Positions 37,824-53,200 of a DNA stretch of 64,000 bases are shown here, in pieces. Position numbers and translations under genes: made by a program. Each line of letters opens with the position of its first letter. The first letter of the stretch is position 1. The stretch spans positions 104,501 through 168,500 of the forward strand of contig JACEFZ010013233.1 in the NCBI GenBank assembly GCA_014155875.1, in the 5' to 3' direction. The DNA comes from Cepaea nemoralis (lineage: Eukaryota; Mollusca; Gastropoda; Stylommatophora; Helicidae). The notes below the pieces were generated by a model. That model searched no databases and was not told the origin of the DNA. It saw nothing but the letters and a program-made list of their open reading frames with translations.

Positions 37824-40800
37824 AGTGGGTTGTGCTCAATATTTAAATTTCAAATCCCGAAACAACCACATAATCAATTGATTATTGCTCACTGGATTTA
37901 GGAGGCCTGGTGTTCCTTGCCAGTGAGAAGTCCTGATCGTTCGGGTCCCATCGATTGACGGACGTCGGTCGCGGCGATTGGGCAATCTTGAGCATAGCCT
38001 ACGATGGGTAGCGTTGTGATGTTCTGTTGTGATAATTTGGTGTGTCCAGTGTGTGCCGCGTGGTTACACACCCGCTTCACACGCGTGATCCGGGACTGTT
38101 TCCGGATCCGGTCAGGGATATGCACTACTGACGAGCTCAAATGAGGGCGAAACTCGAGTATAGTGCTTCCATATTGACGTGGATAGGCCTTAGGTTCATA
38201 CCAGAATGCGATCGGCGTTGCCAGTAGTGGGTTGTGCTCAATATTTAAATTTCAAATCCCGAAACAACCACATAATCAATTGATTATTGCTCACTGGATT
38301 TAGGAGGCCTGGTGTTCCTTGCCAGTGAGAAGTCCTGATCGTTCGGGTCCCATCGATTGACGGACGTCGGTCGCGGCGATTGGGCAATCTTGAGCATAGC
38401 CTACGATGGGTAGCGTTGTGATGTTCTGTTGTGATAATTTGGTGTGTCCAGTGTGTGCCGCGTGGTTACACACCCGCTTCACACGCGTGATCCGGGACTG
38501 TTTCCGGATCCGGTCAGGGATATGCACTACTGACGAGCTCAAATGAGGGCGAAACTCGAGTATAGTGCTTCCATATTGACGTGGATAGGCCTTAGGTTCA
38601 TACCAGAATGCGATCGGCGTTGCCAGTAGTGGGTTGTGCTCAATATTTAAATTTCAAATCCCGAAACAACCACATAATCAATTGATTATTGCTCACTGGA
38701 TTTAGGAGGCCTGGTGTTCCTTGCCAGTGAGAAGTCCTGATCGTTCGGGTCCCATCGATTGACGGACGTCGGTCGCGGCGATTGGGCAATCTTGAGCATA
38801 GCCTACGATGGGTAGCGTTGTGATGTTCTGTTGTGATAATTTGGTGTGTCCAGTGTGTGCCGCGTGGTTACACACCCGCTTCACACGCGTGATCCGGGAC
38901 TGTTTCCGGATCCGGTCAGGGATATGCACTACTGACGAGCTCAAATGAGGGCGAAACTCGAGTATAGTGCTTCCATATTGACGTGGATAGGCCTTAGGTT
39001 CATACCAGAATGCGATCGGCGTTGCCAGTAGTGGGTTGTGCTCAATATTTAAATTTCAAATCCCGAAACAACCACATAATCAATTGATTATTGCTCACTG
39101 GATTTAGGAGGCCTGGTGTTCCTTGCCAGTGAGAAGTCCTGATCGTTCGGGTCCCATCGATTGACGGACGTCGGTCGCGGCGATTGGGCAATCTTGAGCA
39201 TAGCCTACGATGGGTAGCGTTGTGATGTTCTGTTGTGATAATTTGGTGTGTCCAGTGTGTGCCGCGTGGTTACACACCCGCTTCACACGCGTGATCCGGG
39301 ACTGTTTCCGGATCCGGTCAGGGATATGCACTACTGACGAGCTCAAATGAGGGCGAAACTCGAGTATAGTGCTTCCATATTGACGTGGATAGGCCTTAGG
39401 TTCATACCAGAATGCGATCGGCGTTGCCAGTAGTGGGTTGTGCTCAATATTTAAATTTCAAATCCCGAAACAACCACATAATCAATTGATTATTGCTCAC
39501 TGGATTTAGGAGGCCTGGTGTTCCTTGCCAGTGAGAAGTCCTGATCGTTCGGGTCCCATCGATTGACGGACGTCGGTCGCGGCGATTGGGCAATCTTGAG
39601 CATAGCCTACGATGGGTAGCGTTGTGATGTTCTGTTGTGATAATTTGGTGTGTCCAGTGTGTGCCGCGTGGTTACACACCCGCTTCACACGCGTGATCCG
39701 GGACTGTTTCCGGATCCGGTCAGGGATATGCACTACTGACGAGCTCAAATGAGGGCGAAACTCGAGTATAGTGCTTCCATATTGACGTGGATAGGCCTTA
39801 GGTTCATACCAGAATGCGATCGGCGTTGCCAGTAGTGGGTTGTGCTCAATATTTAAATTTCAAATCCCGAAACAACCACATAATCAATTGATTATTGCTC
39901 ACTGGATTTAGGAGGCCTGGTGTTCCTTGCCAGTGAGAAGTCCTGATCGTTCGGGTCCCATCGATTGACGGACGTCGGTCGCGGCGATTGGGCAATCTTG
40001 AGCATAGCCTACGATGGGTAGCGTTGTGATGTTCTGTTGTGATAATTTGGTGTGTCCAGTGTGTGCCGCGTGGTTACACACCCGCTTCACACGCGTGATC
40101 CGGGACTGTTTCCGGATCCGGTCAGGGATATGCACTACTGACGAGCTCAAATGAGGGCGAAACTCGAGTATAGTGCTTCCATATTGACGTGGATAGGCCT
40201 TAGGTTCATACCAGAATGCGATCGGCGTTGCCAGTAGTGGGTTGTGCTCAATATTTAAATTTCAAATCCCGAAACAACCACATAATCAATTGATTATTGC
40301 TCACTGGATTTAGGAGGCCTGGTGTTCCTTGCCAGTGAGAAGTCCTGATCGTTCGGGTCCCATCGATTGACGGACGTCGGTCGCGGCGATTGGGCAATCT
40401 TGAGCATAGCCTACGATGGGTAGCGTTGTGATGTTCTGTTGTGATAATTTGGTGTGTCCAGTGTGTGCCGCGTGGTTACACACCCGCTTCACACGCGTGA
40501 TCCGGGACTGTTTCCGGATCCGGTCAGGGATATGCACTACTGACGAGCTCAAATGAGGGCGAAACTCGAGTATAGTGCTTCCATATTGACGTGGATAGGC
40601 CTTAGGTTCATACCAGAATGCGATCGGCGTTGCCAGTAGTGGGTTGTGCTCAATATTTAAATTTCAAATCCCGAAACAACCACATAATCAATTGATTATT
40701 GCTCACTGGATTTAGGAGGCCTGGTGTTCCTTGCCAGTGAGAAGTCCTGATCGTTCGGGTCCCATCGATTGACGGACGTCGGTCGCGGCGATTGGGCAAT

Positions 40801-43800
40801 CTTGAGCATAGCCTACGATGGGTAGCGTTGTGATGTTCTGTTGTGATAATTTGGTGTGTCCAGTGTGTGCCGCGTGGTTACACACCCGCTTCACACGCGT
40901 GATCCGGGACTGTTTCCGGATCCGGTCAGGGATATGCACTACTGACGAGCTCAAATGAGGGCGAAACTCGAGTATAGTGCTTCCATATTGACGTGGATAG
41001 GCCTTAGGTTCATACCAGAATGCGATCGGCGTTGCCAGTAGTGGGTTGTGCTCAATATTTAAATTTCAAATCCCGAAACAACCACATAATCAATTGATTA
41101 TTGCTCACTGGATTTAGGAGGCCTGGTGTTCCTTGCCAGTGAGAAGTCCTGATCGTTCGGGTCCCATCGATTGACGGACGTCGGTCGCGGCGATTGGGCA
41201 ATCTTGAGCATAGCCTACGATGGGTAGCGTTGTGATGTTCTGTTGTGATAATTTGGTGTGTCCAGTGTGTGCCGCGTGGTTACACACCCGCTTCACACGC
41301 GTGATCCGGGACTGTTTCCGGATCCGGTCAGGGATATGCACTACTGACGAGCTCAAATGAGGGCGAAACTCGAGTATAGTGCTTCCATATTGACGTGGAT
41401 AGGCCTTAGGTTCATACCAGAATGCGATCGGCGTTGCCAGTAGTGGGTTGTGCTCAATATTTAAATTTCAAATCCCGAAACAACCACATAATCAATTGAT
41501 TATTGCTCACTGGATTTAGGAGGCCTGGTGTTCCTTGCCAGTGAGAAGTCCTGATCGTTCGGGTCCCATCGATTGACGGACGTCGGTCGCGGCGATTGGG
41601 CAATCTTGAGCATAGCCTACGATGGGTAGCGTTGTGATGTTCTGTTGTGATAATTTGGTGTGTCCAGTGTGTGCCGCGTGGTTACACACCCGCTTCACAC
41701 GCGTGATCCGGGACTGTTTCCGGATCCGGTCAGGGATATGCACTACTGACGAGCTCAAATGAGGGCGAAACTCGAGTATAGTGCTTCCATATTGACGTGG
41801 ATAGGCCTTAGGTTCATACCAGAATGCGATCGGCGTTGCCAGTAGTGGGTTGTGCTCAATATTTAAATTTCAAATCCCGAAACAACCACATAATCAATTG
41901 ATTATTGCTCACTGGATTTAGGAGGCCTGGTGTTCCTTGCCAGTGAGAAGTCCTGATCGTTCGGGTCCCATCGATTGACGGACGTCGGTCGCGGCGATTG
42001 GGCAATCTTGAGCATAGCCTACGATGGGTAGCGTTGTGATGTTCTGTTGTGATAATTTGGTGTGTCCAGTGTGTGCCGCGTGGTTACACACCCGCTTCAC
42101 ACGCGTGATCCGGGACTGTTTCCGGATCCGGTCAGGGATATGCACTACTGACGAGCTCAAATGAGGGCGAAACTCGAGTATAGTGCTTCCATATTGACGT
42201 GGATAGGCCTTAGGTTCATACCAGAATGCGATCGGCGTTGCCAGTAGTGGGTTGTGCTCAATATTTAAATTTCAAATCCCGAAACAACCACATAATCAAT
42301 TGATTATTGCTCACTGGATTTAGGAGGCCTGGTGTTCCTTGCCAGTGAGAAGTCCTGATCGTTCGGGTCCCATCGATTGACGGACGTCGGTCGCGGCGAT
42401 TGGGCAATCTTGAGCATAGCCTACGATGGGTAGCGTTGTGATGTTCTGTTGTGATAATTTGGTGTGTCCAGTGTGTGCCGCGTGGTTACACACCCGCTTC
42501 ACACGCGTGATCCGGGACTGTTTCCGGATCCGGTCAGGGATATGCACTACTGACGAGCTCAAATGAGGGCGAAACTCGAGTATAGTGCTTCCATATTGAC
42601 GTGGATAGGCCTTAGGTTCATACCAGAATGCGATCGGCGTTGCCAGTAGTGGGTTGTGCTCAATATTTAAATTTCAAATCCCGAAACAACCACATAATCA
42701 ATTGATTATTGCTCACTGGATTTAGGAGGCCTGGTGTTCCTTGCCAGTGAGAAGTCCTGATCGTTCGGGTCCCATCGATTGACGGACGTCGGTCGCGGCG
42801 ATTGGGCAATCTTGAGCATAGCCTACGATGGGTAGCGTTGTGATGTTCTGTTGTGATAATTTGGTGTGTCCAGTGTGTGCCGCGTGGTTACACACCCGCT
42901 TCACACGCGTGATCCGGGACTGTTTCCGGATCCGGTCAGGGATATGCACTACTGACGAGCTCAAATGAGGGCGAAACTCGAGTATAGTGCTTCCATATTG
43001 ACGTGGATAGGCCTTAGGTTCATACCAGAATGCGATCGGCGTTGCCAGTAGTGGGTTGTGCTCAATATTTAAATTTCAAATCCCGAAACAACCACATAAT
43101 CAATTGATTATTGCTCACTGGATTTAGGAGGCCTGGTGTTCCTTGCCAGTGAGAAGTCCTGATCGTTCGGGTCCCATCGATTGACGGACGTCGGTCGCGG
43201 CGATTGGGCAATCTTGAGCATAGCCTACGATGGGTAGCGTTGTGATGTTCTGTTGTGATAATTTGGTGTGTCCAGTGTGTGCCGCGTGGTTACACACCCG
43301 CTTCACACGCGTGATCCGGGACTGTTTCCGGATCCGGTCAGGGATATGCACTACTGACGAGCTCAAATGAGGGCGAAACTCGAGTATAGTGCTTCCATAT
43401 TGACGTGGATAGGCCTTAGGTTCATACCAGAATGCGATCGGCGTTGCCAGTAGTGGGTTGTGCTCAATATTTAAATTTCAAATCCCGAAACAACCACATA
43501 ATCAATTGATTATTGCTCACTGGATTTAGGAGGCCTGGTGTTCCTTGCCAGTGAGAAGTCCTGATCGTTCGGGTCCCATCGATTGACGGACGTCGGTCGC
43601 GGCGATTGGGCAATCTTGAGCATAGCCTACGATGGGTAGCGTTGTGATGTTCTGTTGTGATAATTTGGTGTGTCCAGTGTGTGCCGCGTGGTTACACACC
43701 CGCTTCACACGCGTGATCCGGGACTGTTTCCGGATCCGGTCAGGGATATGCACTACTGACGAGCTCAAATGAGGGCGAAACTCGAGTATAGTGCTTCCAT

Positions 43801-46800
43801 ATTGACGTGGATAGGCCTTAGGTTCATACCAGAATGCGATCGGCGTTGCCAGTAGTGGGTTGTGCTCAATATTTAAATTTCAAATCCCGAAACAACCACA
43901 TAATCAATTGATTATTGCTCACTGGATTTAGGAGGCCTGGTGTTCCTTGCCAGTGAGAAGTCCTGATCGTTCGGGTCCCATCGATTGACGGACGTCGGTC
44001 GCGGCGATTGGGCAATCTTGAGCATAGCCTACGATGGGTAGCGTTGTGATGTTCTGTTGTGATAATTTGGTGTGTCCAGTGTGTGCCGCGTGGTTACACA
44101 CCCGCTTCACACGCGTGATCCGGGACTGTTTCCGGATCCGGTCAGGGATATGCACTACTGACGAGCTCAAATGAGGGCGAAACTCGAGTATAGTGCTTCC
44201 ATATTGACGTGGATAGGCCTTAGGTTCATACCAGAATGCGATCGGCGTTGCCAGTAGTGGGTTGTGCTCAATATTTAAATTTCAAATCCCGAAACAACCA
44301 CATAATCAATTGATTATTGCTCACTGGATTTAGGAGGCCTGGTGTTCCTTGCCAGTGAGAAGTCCTGATCGTTCGGGTCCCATCGATTGACGGACGTCGG
44401 TCGCGGCGATTGGGCAATCTTGAGCATAGCCTACGATGGGTAGCGTTGTGATGTTCTGTTGTGATAATTTGGTGTGTCCAGTGTGTGCCGCGTGGTTACA
44501 CACCCGCTTCACACGCGTGATCCGGGACTGTTTCCGGATCCGGTCAGGGATATGCACTACTGACGAGCTCAAATGAGGGCGAAACTCGAGTATAGTGCTT
44601 CCATATTGACGTGGATAGGCCTTAGGTTCATACCAGAATGCGATCGGCGTTGCCAGTAGTGGGTTGTGCTCAATATTTAAATTTCAAATCCCGAAACAAC
44701 CACATAATCAATTGATTATTGCTCACTGGATTTAGGAGGCCTGGTGTTCCTTGCCAGTGAGAAGTCCTGATCGTTCGGGTCCCATCGATTGACGGACGTC
44801 GGTCGCGGCGATTGGGCAATCTTGAGCATAGCCTACGATGGGTAGCGTTGTGATGTTCTGTTGTGATAATTTGGTGTGTCCAGTGTGTGCCGCGTGGTTA
44901 CACACCCGCTTCACACGCGTGATCCGGGACTGTTTCCGGATCCGGTCAGGGATATGCACTACTGACGAGCTCAAATGAGGGCGAAACTCGAGTATAGTGC
45001 TTCCATATTGACGTGGATAGGCCTTAGGTTCATACCAGAATGCGATCGGCGTTGCCAGTAGTGGGTTGTGCTCAATATTTAAATTTCAAATCCCGAAACA
45101 ACCACATAATCAATTGATTATTGCTCACTGGATTTAGGAGGCCTGGTGTTCCTTGCCAGTGAGAAGTCCTGATCGTTCGGGTCCCATCGATTGACGGACG
45201 TCGGTCGCGGCGATTGGGCAATCTTGAGCATAGCCTACGATGGGTAGCGTTGTGATGTTCTGTTGTGATAATTTGGTGTGTCCAGTGTGTGCCGCGTGGT
45301 TACACACCCGCTTCACACGCGTGATCCGGGACTGTTTCCGGATCCGGTCAGGGATATGCACTACTGACGAGCTCAAATGAGGGCGAAACTCGAGTATAGT
45401 GCTTCCATATTGACGTGGATAGGCCTTAGGTTCATACCAGAATGCGATCGGCGTTGCCAGTAGTGGGTTGTGCTCAATATTTAAATTTCAAATCCCGAAA
45501 CAACCACATAATCAATTGATTATTGCTCACTGGATTTAGGAGGCCTGGTGTTCCTTGCCAGTGAGAAGTCCTGATCGTTCGGGTCCCATCGATTGACGGA
45601 CGTCGGTCGCGGCGATTGGGCAATCTTGAGCATAGCCTACGATGGGTAGCGTTGTGATGTTCTGTTGTGATAATTTGGTGTGTCCAGTGTGTGCCGCGTG
45701 GTTACACACCCGCTTCACACGCGTGATCCGGGACTGTTTCCGGATCCGGTCAGGGATATGCACTACTGACGAGCTCAAATGAGGGCGAAACTCGAGTATA
45801 GTGCTTCCATATTGACGTGGATAGGCCTTAGGTTCATACCAGAATGCGATCGGCGTTGCCAGTAGTGGGTTGTGCTCAATATTTAAATTTCAAATCCCGA
45901 AACAACCACATAATCAATTGATTATTGCTCACTGGATTTAGGAGGCCTGGTGTTCCTTGCCAGTGAGAAGTCCTGATCGTTCGGGTCCCATCGATTGACG
46001 GACGTCGGTCGCGGCGATTGGGCAATCTTGAGCATAGCCTACGATGGGTAGCGTTGTGATGTTCTGTTGTGATAATTTGGTGTGTCCAGTGTGTGCCGCG
46101 TGGTTACACACCCGCTTCACACGCGTGATCCGGGACTGTTTCCGGATCCGGTCAGGGATATGCACTACTGACGAGCTCAAATGAGGGCGAAACTCGAGTA
46201 TAGTGCTTCCATATTGACGTGGATAGGCCTTAGGTTCATACCAGAATGCGATCGGCGTTGCCAGTAGTGGGTTGTGCTCAATATTTAAATTTCAAATCCC
46301 GAAACAACCACATAATCAATTGATTATTGCTCACTGGATTTAGGAGGCCTGGTGTTCCTTGCCAGTGAGAAGTCCTGATCGTTCGGGTCCCATCGATTGA
46401 CGGACGTCGGTCGCGGCGATTGGGCAATCTTGAGCATAGCCTACGATGGGTAGCGTTGTGATGTTCTGTTGTGATAATTTGGTGTGTCCAGTGTGTGCCG
46501 CGTGGTTACACACCCGCTTCACACGCGTGATCCGGGACTGTTTCCGGATCCGGTCAGGGATATGCACTACTGACGAGCTCAAATGAGGGCGAAACTCGAG
46601 TATAGTGCTTCCATATTGACGTGGATAGGCCTTAGGTTCATACCAGAATGCGATCGGCGTTGCCAGTAGTGGGTTGTGCTCAATATTTAAATTTCAAATC
46701 CCGAAACAACCACATAATCAATTGATTATTGCTCACTGGATTTAGGAGGCCTGGTGTTCCTTGCCAGTGAGAAGTCCTGATCGTTCGGGTCCCATCGATT

Positions 46801-49800
46801 GACGGACGTCGGTCGCGGCGATTGGGCAATCTTGAGCATAGCCTACGATGGGTAGCGTTGTGATGTTCTGTTGTGATAATTTGGTGTGTCCAGTGTGTGC
46901 CGCGTGGTTACACACCCGCTTCACACGCGTGATCCGGGACTGTTTCCGGATCCGGTCAGGGATATGCACTACTGACGAGCTCAAATGAGGGCGAAACTCG
47001 AGTATAGTGCTTCCATATTGACGTGGATAGGCCTTAGGTTCATACCAGAATGCGATCGGCGTTGCCAGTAGTGGGTTGTGCTCAATATTTAAATTTCAAA
47101 TCCCGAAACAACCACATAATCAATTGATTATTGCTCACTGGATTTAGGAGGCCTGGTGTTCCTTGCCAGTGAGAAGTCCTGATCGTTCGGGTCCCATCGA
47201 TTGACGGACGTCGGTCGCGGCGATTGGGCAATCTTGAGCATAGCCTACGATGGGTAGCGTTGTGATGTTCTGTTGTGATAATTTGGTGTGTCCAGTGTGT
47301 GCCGCGTGGTTACACACCCGCTTCACACGCGTGATCCGGGACTGTTTCCGGATCCGGTCAGGGATATGCACTACTGACGAGCTCAAATGAGGGCGAAACT
47401 CGAGTATAGTGCTTCCATATTGACGTGGATAGGCCTTAGGTTCATACCAGAATGCGATCGGCGTTGCCAGTAGTGGGTTGTGCTCAATATTTAAATTTCA
47501 AATCCCGAAACAACCACATAATCAATTGATTATTGCTCACTGGATTTAGGAGGCCTGGTGTTCCTTGCCAGTGAGAAGTCCTGATCGTTCGGGTCCCATC
47601 GATTGACGGACGTCGGTCGCGGCGATTGGGCAATCTTGAGCATAGCCTACGATGGGTAGCGTTGTGATGTTCTGTTGTGATAATTTGGTGTGTCCAGTGT
47701 GTGCCGCGTGGTTACACACCCGCTTCACACGCGTGATCCGGGACTGTTTCCGGATCCGGTCAGGGATATGCACTACTGACGAGCTCAAATGAGGGCGAAA
47801 CTCGAGTATAGTGCTTCCATATTGACGTGGATAGGCCTTAGGTTCATACCAGAATGCGATCGGCGTTGCCAGTAGTGGGTTGTGCTCAATATTTAAATTT
47901 CAAATCCCGAAACAACCACATAATCAATTGATTATTGCTCACTGGATTTAGGAGGCCTGGTGTTCCTTGCCAGTGAGAAGTCCTGATCGTTCGGGTCCCA
48001 TCGATTGACGGACGTCGGTCGCGGCGATTGGGCAATCTTGAGCATAGCCTACGATGGGTAGCGTTGTGATGTTCTGTTGTGATAATTTGGTGTGTCCAGT
48101 GTGTGCCGCGTGGTTACACACCCGCTTCACACGCGTGATCCGGGACTGTTTCCGGATCCGGTCAGGGATATGCACTACTGACGAGCTCAAATGAGGGCGA
48201 AACTCGAGTATAGTGCTTCCATATTGACGTGGATAGGCCTTAGGTTCATACCAGAATGCGATCGGCGTTGCCAGTAGTGGGTTGTGCTCAATATTTAAAT
48301 TTCAAATCCCGAAACAACCACATAATCAATTGATTATTGCTCACTGGATTTAGGAGGCCTGGTGTTCCTTGCCAGTGAGAAGTCCTGATCGTTCGGGTCC
48401 CATCGATTGACGGACGTCGGTCGCGGCGATTGGGCAATCTTGAGCATAGCCTACGATGGGTAGCGTTGTGATGTTCTGTTGTGATAATTTGGTGTGTCCA
48501 GTGTGTGCCGCGTGGTTACACACCCGCTTCACACGCGTGATCCGGGACTGTTTCCGGATCCGGTCAGGGATATGCACTACTGACGAGCTCAAATGAGGGC
48601 GAAACTCGAGTATAGTGCTTCCATATTGACGTGGATAGGCCTTAGGTTCATACCAGAATGCGATCGGCGTTGCCAGTAGTGGGTTGTGCTCAATATTTAA
48701 ATTTCAAATCCCGAAACAACCACATAATCAATTGATTATTGCTCACTGGATTTAGGAGGCCTGGTGTTCCTTGCCAGTGAGAAGTCCTGATCGTTCGGGT
48801 CCCATCGATTGACGGACGTCGGTCGCGGCGATTGGGCAATCTTGAGCATAGCCTACGATGGGTAGCGTTGTGATGTTCTGTTGTGATAATTTGGTGTGTC
48901 CAGTGTGTGCCGCGTGGTTACACACCCGCTTCACACGCGTGATCCGGGACTGTTTCCGGATCCGGTCAGGGATATGCACTACTGACGAGCTCAAATGAGG
49001 GCGAAACTCGAGTATAGTGCTTCCATATTGACGTGGATAGGCCTTAGGTTCATACCAGAATGCGATCGGCGTTGCCAGTAGTGGGTTGTGCTCAATATTT
49101 AAATTTCAAATCCCGAAACAACCACATAATCAATTGATTATTGCTCACTGGATTTAGGAGGCCTGGTGTTCCTTGCCAGTGAGAAGTCCTGATCGTTCGG
49201 GTCCCATCGATTGACGGACGTCGGTCGCGGCGATTGGGCAATCTTGAGCATAGCCTACGATGGGTAGCGTTGTGATGTTCTGTTGTGATAATTTGGTGTG
49301 TCCAGTGTGTGCCGCGTGGTTACACACCCGCTTCACACGCGTGATCCGGGACTGTTTCCGGATCCGGTCAGGGATATGCACTACTGACGAGCTCAAATGA
49401 GGGCGAAACTCGAGTATAGTGCTTCCATATTGACGTGGATAGGCCTTAGGTTCATACCAGAATGCGATCGGCGTTGCCAGTAGTGGGTTGTGCTCAATAT
49501 TTAAATTTCAAATCCCGAAACAACCACATAATCAATTGATTATTGCTCACTGGATTTAGGAGGCCTGGTGTTCCTTGCCAGTGAGAAGTCCTGATCGTTC
49601 GGGTCCCATCGATTGACGGACGTCGGTCGCGGCGATTGGGCAATCTTGAGCATAGCCTACGATGGGTAGCGTTGTGATGTTCTGTTGTGATAATTTGGTG
49701 TGTCCAGTGTGTGCCGCGTGGTTACACACCCGCTTCACACGCGTGATCCGGGACTGTTTCCGGATCCGGTCAGGGATATGCACTACTGACGAGCTCAAAT

Positions 49801-50285
49801 GAGGGCGAAACTCGAGTATAGTGCTTCCATATTGACGTGGATAGGCCTTAGGTTCATACCAGAATGCGATCGGCGTTGCCAGTAGTGGGTTGTGCTCAAT
49901 ATTTAAATTTCAAATCCCGAAACAACCACATAATCAATTGATTATTGCTCACTGGATTTAGGAGGCCTGGTGTTCCTTGCCAGTGAGAAGTCCTGATCGT
50001 TCGGGTCCCATCGATTGACGGACGTCGGTCGCGGCGATTGGGCAATCTTGAGCATAGCCTACGATGGGTAGCGTTGTGATGTTCTGTTGTGATAATTTGG
50101 TGTGTCCAGTGTGTGCCGCGTGGTTACACACCCGCTTCACACGCGTGATCCGGGACTGTTTCCGGATCCGGTCAGGGATATGCACTACTGACGAGCTCAA
50201 ATGAGGGCGAAACTCGAGTATAGTGCTTCCATATTGACGTGGATAGGCCTTAGGTTCATACCAGAATGCGATCGGCGTTGCCAGT
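37824..50285 (-). repeat. Inverted satellite array, homogeneous core (31 monomers)
   Basis: Thirty-one 402-bp monomers that look identical on reading. In reverse complement they match the forward core at 9255-18900 over the segments compared, including all five subfamily II markers, C250 and G214. The borders are where ACGCTACCC (G214) gives way to ACACTACCC: in the monomer below 37824 and the monomer above 50285. Uniformity over 12.5 kb means very recent amplification, or continuing conversion. Confidence 0.95.
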
Positions 50286-53200
50286 AGTGGGTTGTGCTCA
50301 ATATTTAAATTTCAAATCCCGAAACAACCACATAATCAATTGATTATTGCTCACTGGATTTAGGAGGCCTGGTGTTCCTTGCCAGTGAGAAGTCCTGATC
50401 GTTCGGGTCCCATCGATTGACGGACGTCGGTCGCGGCGATTGGGCAATCTTGAGCATAGCCTACGATGGGTAGTGTTGTGATGTTCTGTTGTGATAATTT
50501 GGTGTGTCCAGTGTGTGCCGCGTGGTTACACACCCGCTTCACACGCGTGATCCGGGACTGTTTCCGGATCCGGTCAGGGATATGCACTACTGACGAGCTC
50601 AAATGAGGGCGAAACTCGAGTATAGTGCTTCCATATTGACGTGGATAGGCCTTAGGTTCATACCAGAATGCGATCGGCGTTGCCAGTAGTGGGTTGTGCT
50701 CAATATTTAAATTTCAAATCCCGAAACAACCACATAATCAATTGATTATTGCTCACTGGATTTAGGAGGCCTGGTGTTCCTTGCCAGTGAGAAGTCCTGA
50801 TCGTTCGGGTCCCATCGATTGACGGACGTCGGTCGCGGCAATTGGGCAATCTTGAGCATAGCCTACGATGGGTAGTGTTGTGATGTTCTGTTGTGATAAT
50901 TTGGTGTGTCCAGTGTGTGCCGCGTGGTTACACACCCGCTTCACACGCGTGATCCGGGACTGTTTCCGGATCCGGTCAGGGATGTGCACTACTGACGAGC
51001 TCAAATGAGGGCGAAACTCGAGTATAGTGCTTCCATATTGACGTGGATAGGCCTTAGGTTCATACCAGAATGCGATCGGCGTTGCCAGTAGTGGGTTGTG
51101 CTCAATATTTAAATTTCAAATCCCGAAACAACCACATAATCAATTGATTATTGCTCACTGGATTTAGGAGGCCTGGTGTTCCTTGCCAGTGAGAAGTCCT
51201 GATCGTTCGGGTCCCATCGATTGACGGACGTCGGTCGCGGCGATTGGGCAATCTTGAGCATAGCCTACGATGGGTAGTGTTGTGATGTTCTGTTGTGATA
51301 ATTTGGTGTGTCCAGTGTGTGCCGCGTGGTTACACACCCGCTTCACACGCGTGATCCGGGACTGTTTCCGGATCCGGTCAGGGATATGCACTACTGACGA
51401 GCTCAAATGAGGGCGAAACTCGAGTATAGTGCTTCCATATTGACGTGGATAGGCCTTAGGTTCATACCAGAATGCGATCGGCGTTGCCAGTAGTGGGTTG
51501 TGCTCAATATTTAAATTTCAAATCCCGAAACAACCACATAATCAATTGATTATTGCTCACTGGATTTAGGAGGCCTGGTGTTCCTTGCCAGTGAGAAGTC
51601 CTGATCGTTCGGGTCCCATCGATTGACGGACGTCGGTCGCGGCAATTGGGCAATCTTGAGCATAGCCTACGATGGGTAGTGTTGAGATGTTCTGTTGTGA
51701 TAATTTGGTGTGTCCAGTGTGTGCCGCGTGGTTACACACCCGCTTCACACGCGTGATCCGGGACTGTTTCCGGATCCGGTCAGGGATATGCACTACTGAC
51801 GAGCTCAAATGAGGGCGAAACTCGAGTATAGTGCTTCCATATTGACGTGGATAGGCCTTAGGTTCATACCAGAATGCGATCGGCGTTGCCAGTAGTGGGT
51901 TGTGCTCAATATTTAAATTTCAAATCCCGAAACAACCACATAATCAATTGATTATTGCTCACTGGATTTAGGAGGCCTGGTGTTCCTTGCCAGTGAGAAG
52001 TCCTGATCGTTCGGGTCCCATCGATTGACGGACGTCGGTCGCGGCGATTGGGCAATCTTGAGCATAGCCTACGATGGGTAGTGTTGTGATGTTCTGTTGT
52101 GATAATTTGGTGTGTCCAGTGTGTGCCGCGTGGTTACACACCCGCTTCACACGCGTGATCCGGGACTGTTTCCGGATCCGGTCAGGGATATGCACTACTG
52201 ACGAGCTCAAATGAGGGCGAAACTCGAGTATAGTGCTTCCATATTGACGTGGATAGGCCTTAGGTTCATACCAGAATGCGATCGGCGTTGCCAGTAGTGG
52301 GTTGTGCTCAATATTTAAATTTCAAATCCCGAAACAACCACATAATCAATTGATTATTGCTCACTGGATTTAGGAGGCCTGGTGTTCCTTGCCAGTGAGA
52401 AGTCCTGATCGTTCGGGTCCCATCGATTGACGGACGTCGGTCGCGGCAATTGGGCAATCTTGAGCATAGCCTACGATGGGTAGTGTTGAGATGTTCTGTT
52501 GTGATAATTTGGTGTGTCCAGTGTGTGCCGCGTGGTTACACACCCGCTTCACACGCGTGATCCGGGACTGTTTCCGGATCCGGTCAGGGATGTGCACTAC
52601 TGACGAGCTCAAATGAGGGCGAAACTCGAGTATAGTGCTTCCATATTGACGTGGATAGGCCTTAGGTTCATACCAGAATGCGATCGGCGTTGCCAGTAGT
52701 GGGTTGTGCTCAATATTTAAATTTCAAATCCCGAAACAACCACATAATCAATTGATTATTGCTCACTGGATTTAGGAGGCCTGGTGTTCCTTGCCAGTGA
52801 GAAGTCCTGATCGTTCGGGTCCCATCGATTGACGGACGTCGGATCGCGGCAATTGGGCAATCTTGAGCATAGCCTACGATGGGTAGTGTTGTAGATGTTC
52901 TGTTGTGATAATTTGGTGTGTCCAGTGTGTGCCGCGTGGTTACACACTCGCTTCACACGCGTGATCCGGGACTGTTTCCGGATCCGGTCAGGGATATGCA
53001 CTACTGACGAGCTCAAATGAGGGCGAAACTCGAGTATAGTGCTTCCATATTGACGTGGATAGGCCTTAGGTTCATACCAGAATGCGATCGGCGTTGCCAG
53101 TAGTGGGTTGTGCTCAATATTTAAATTTCAAATCCCGAAACAACCACATAATCAATTGATTATTGCTCACTGGATTTAGGAGGCCTGGTGTTCCTTGCCA

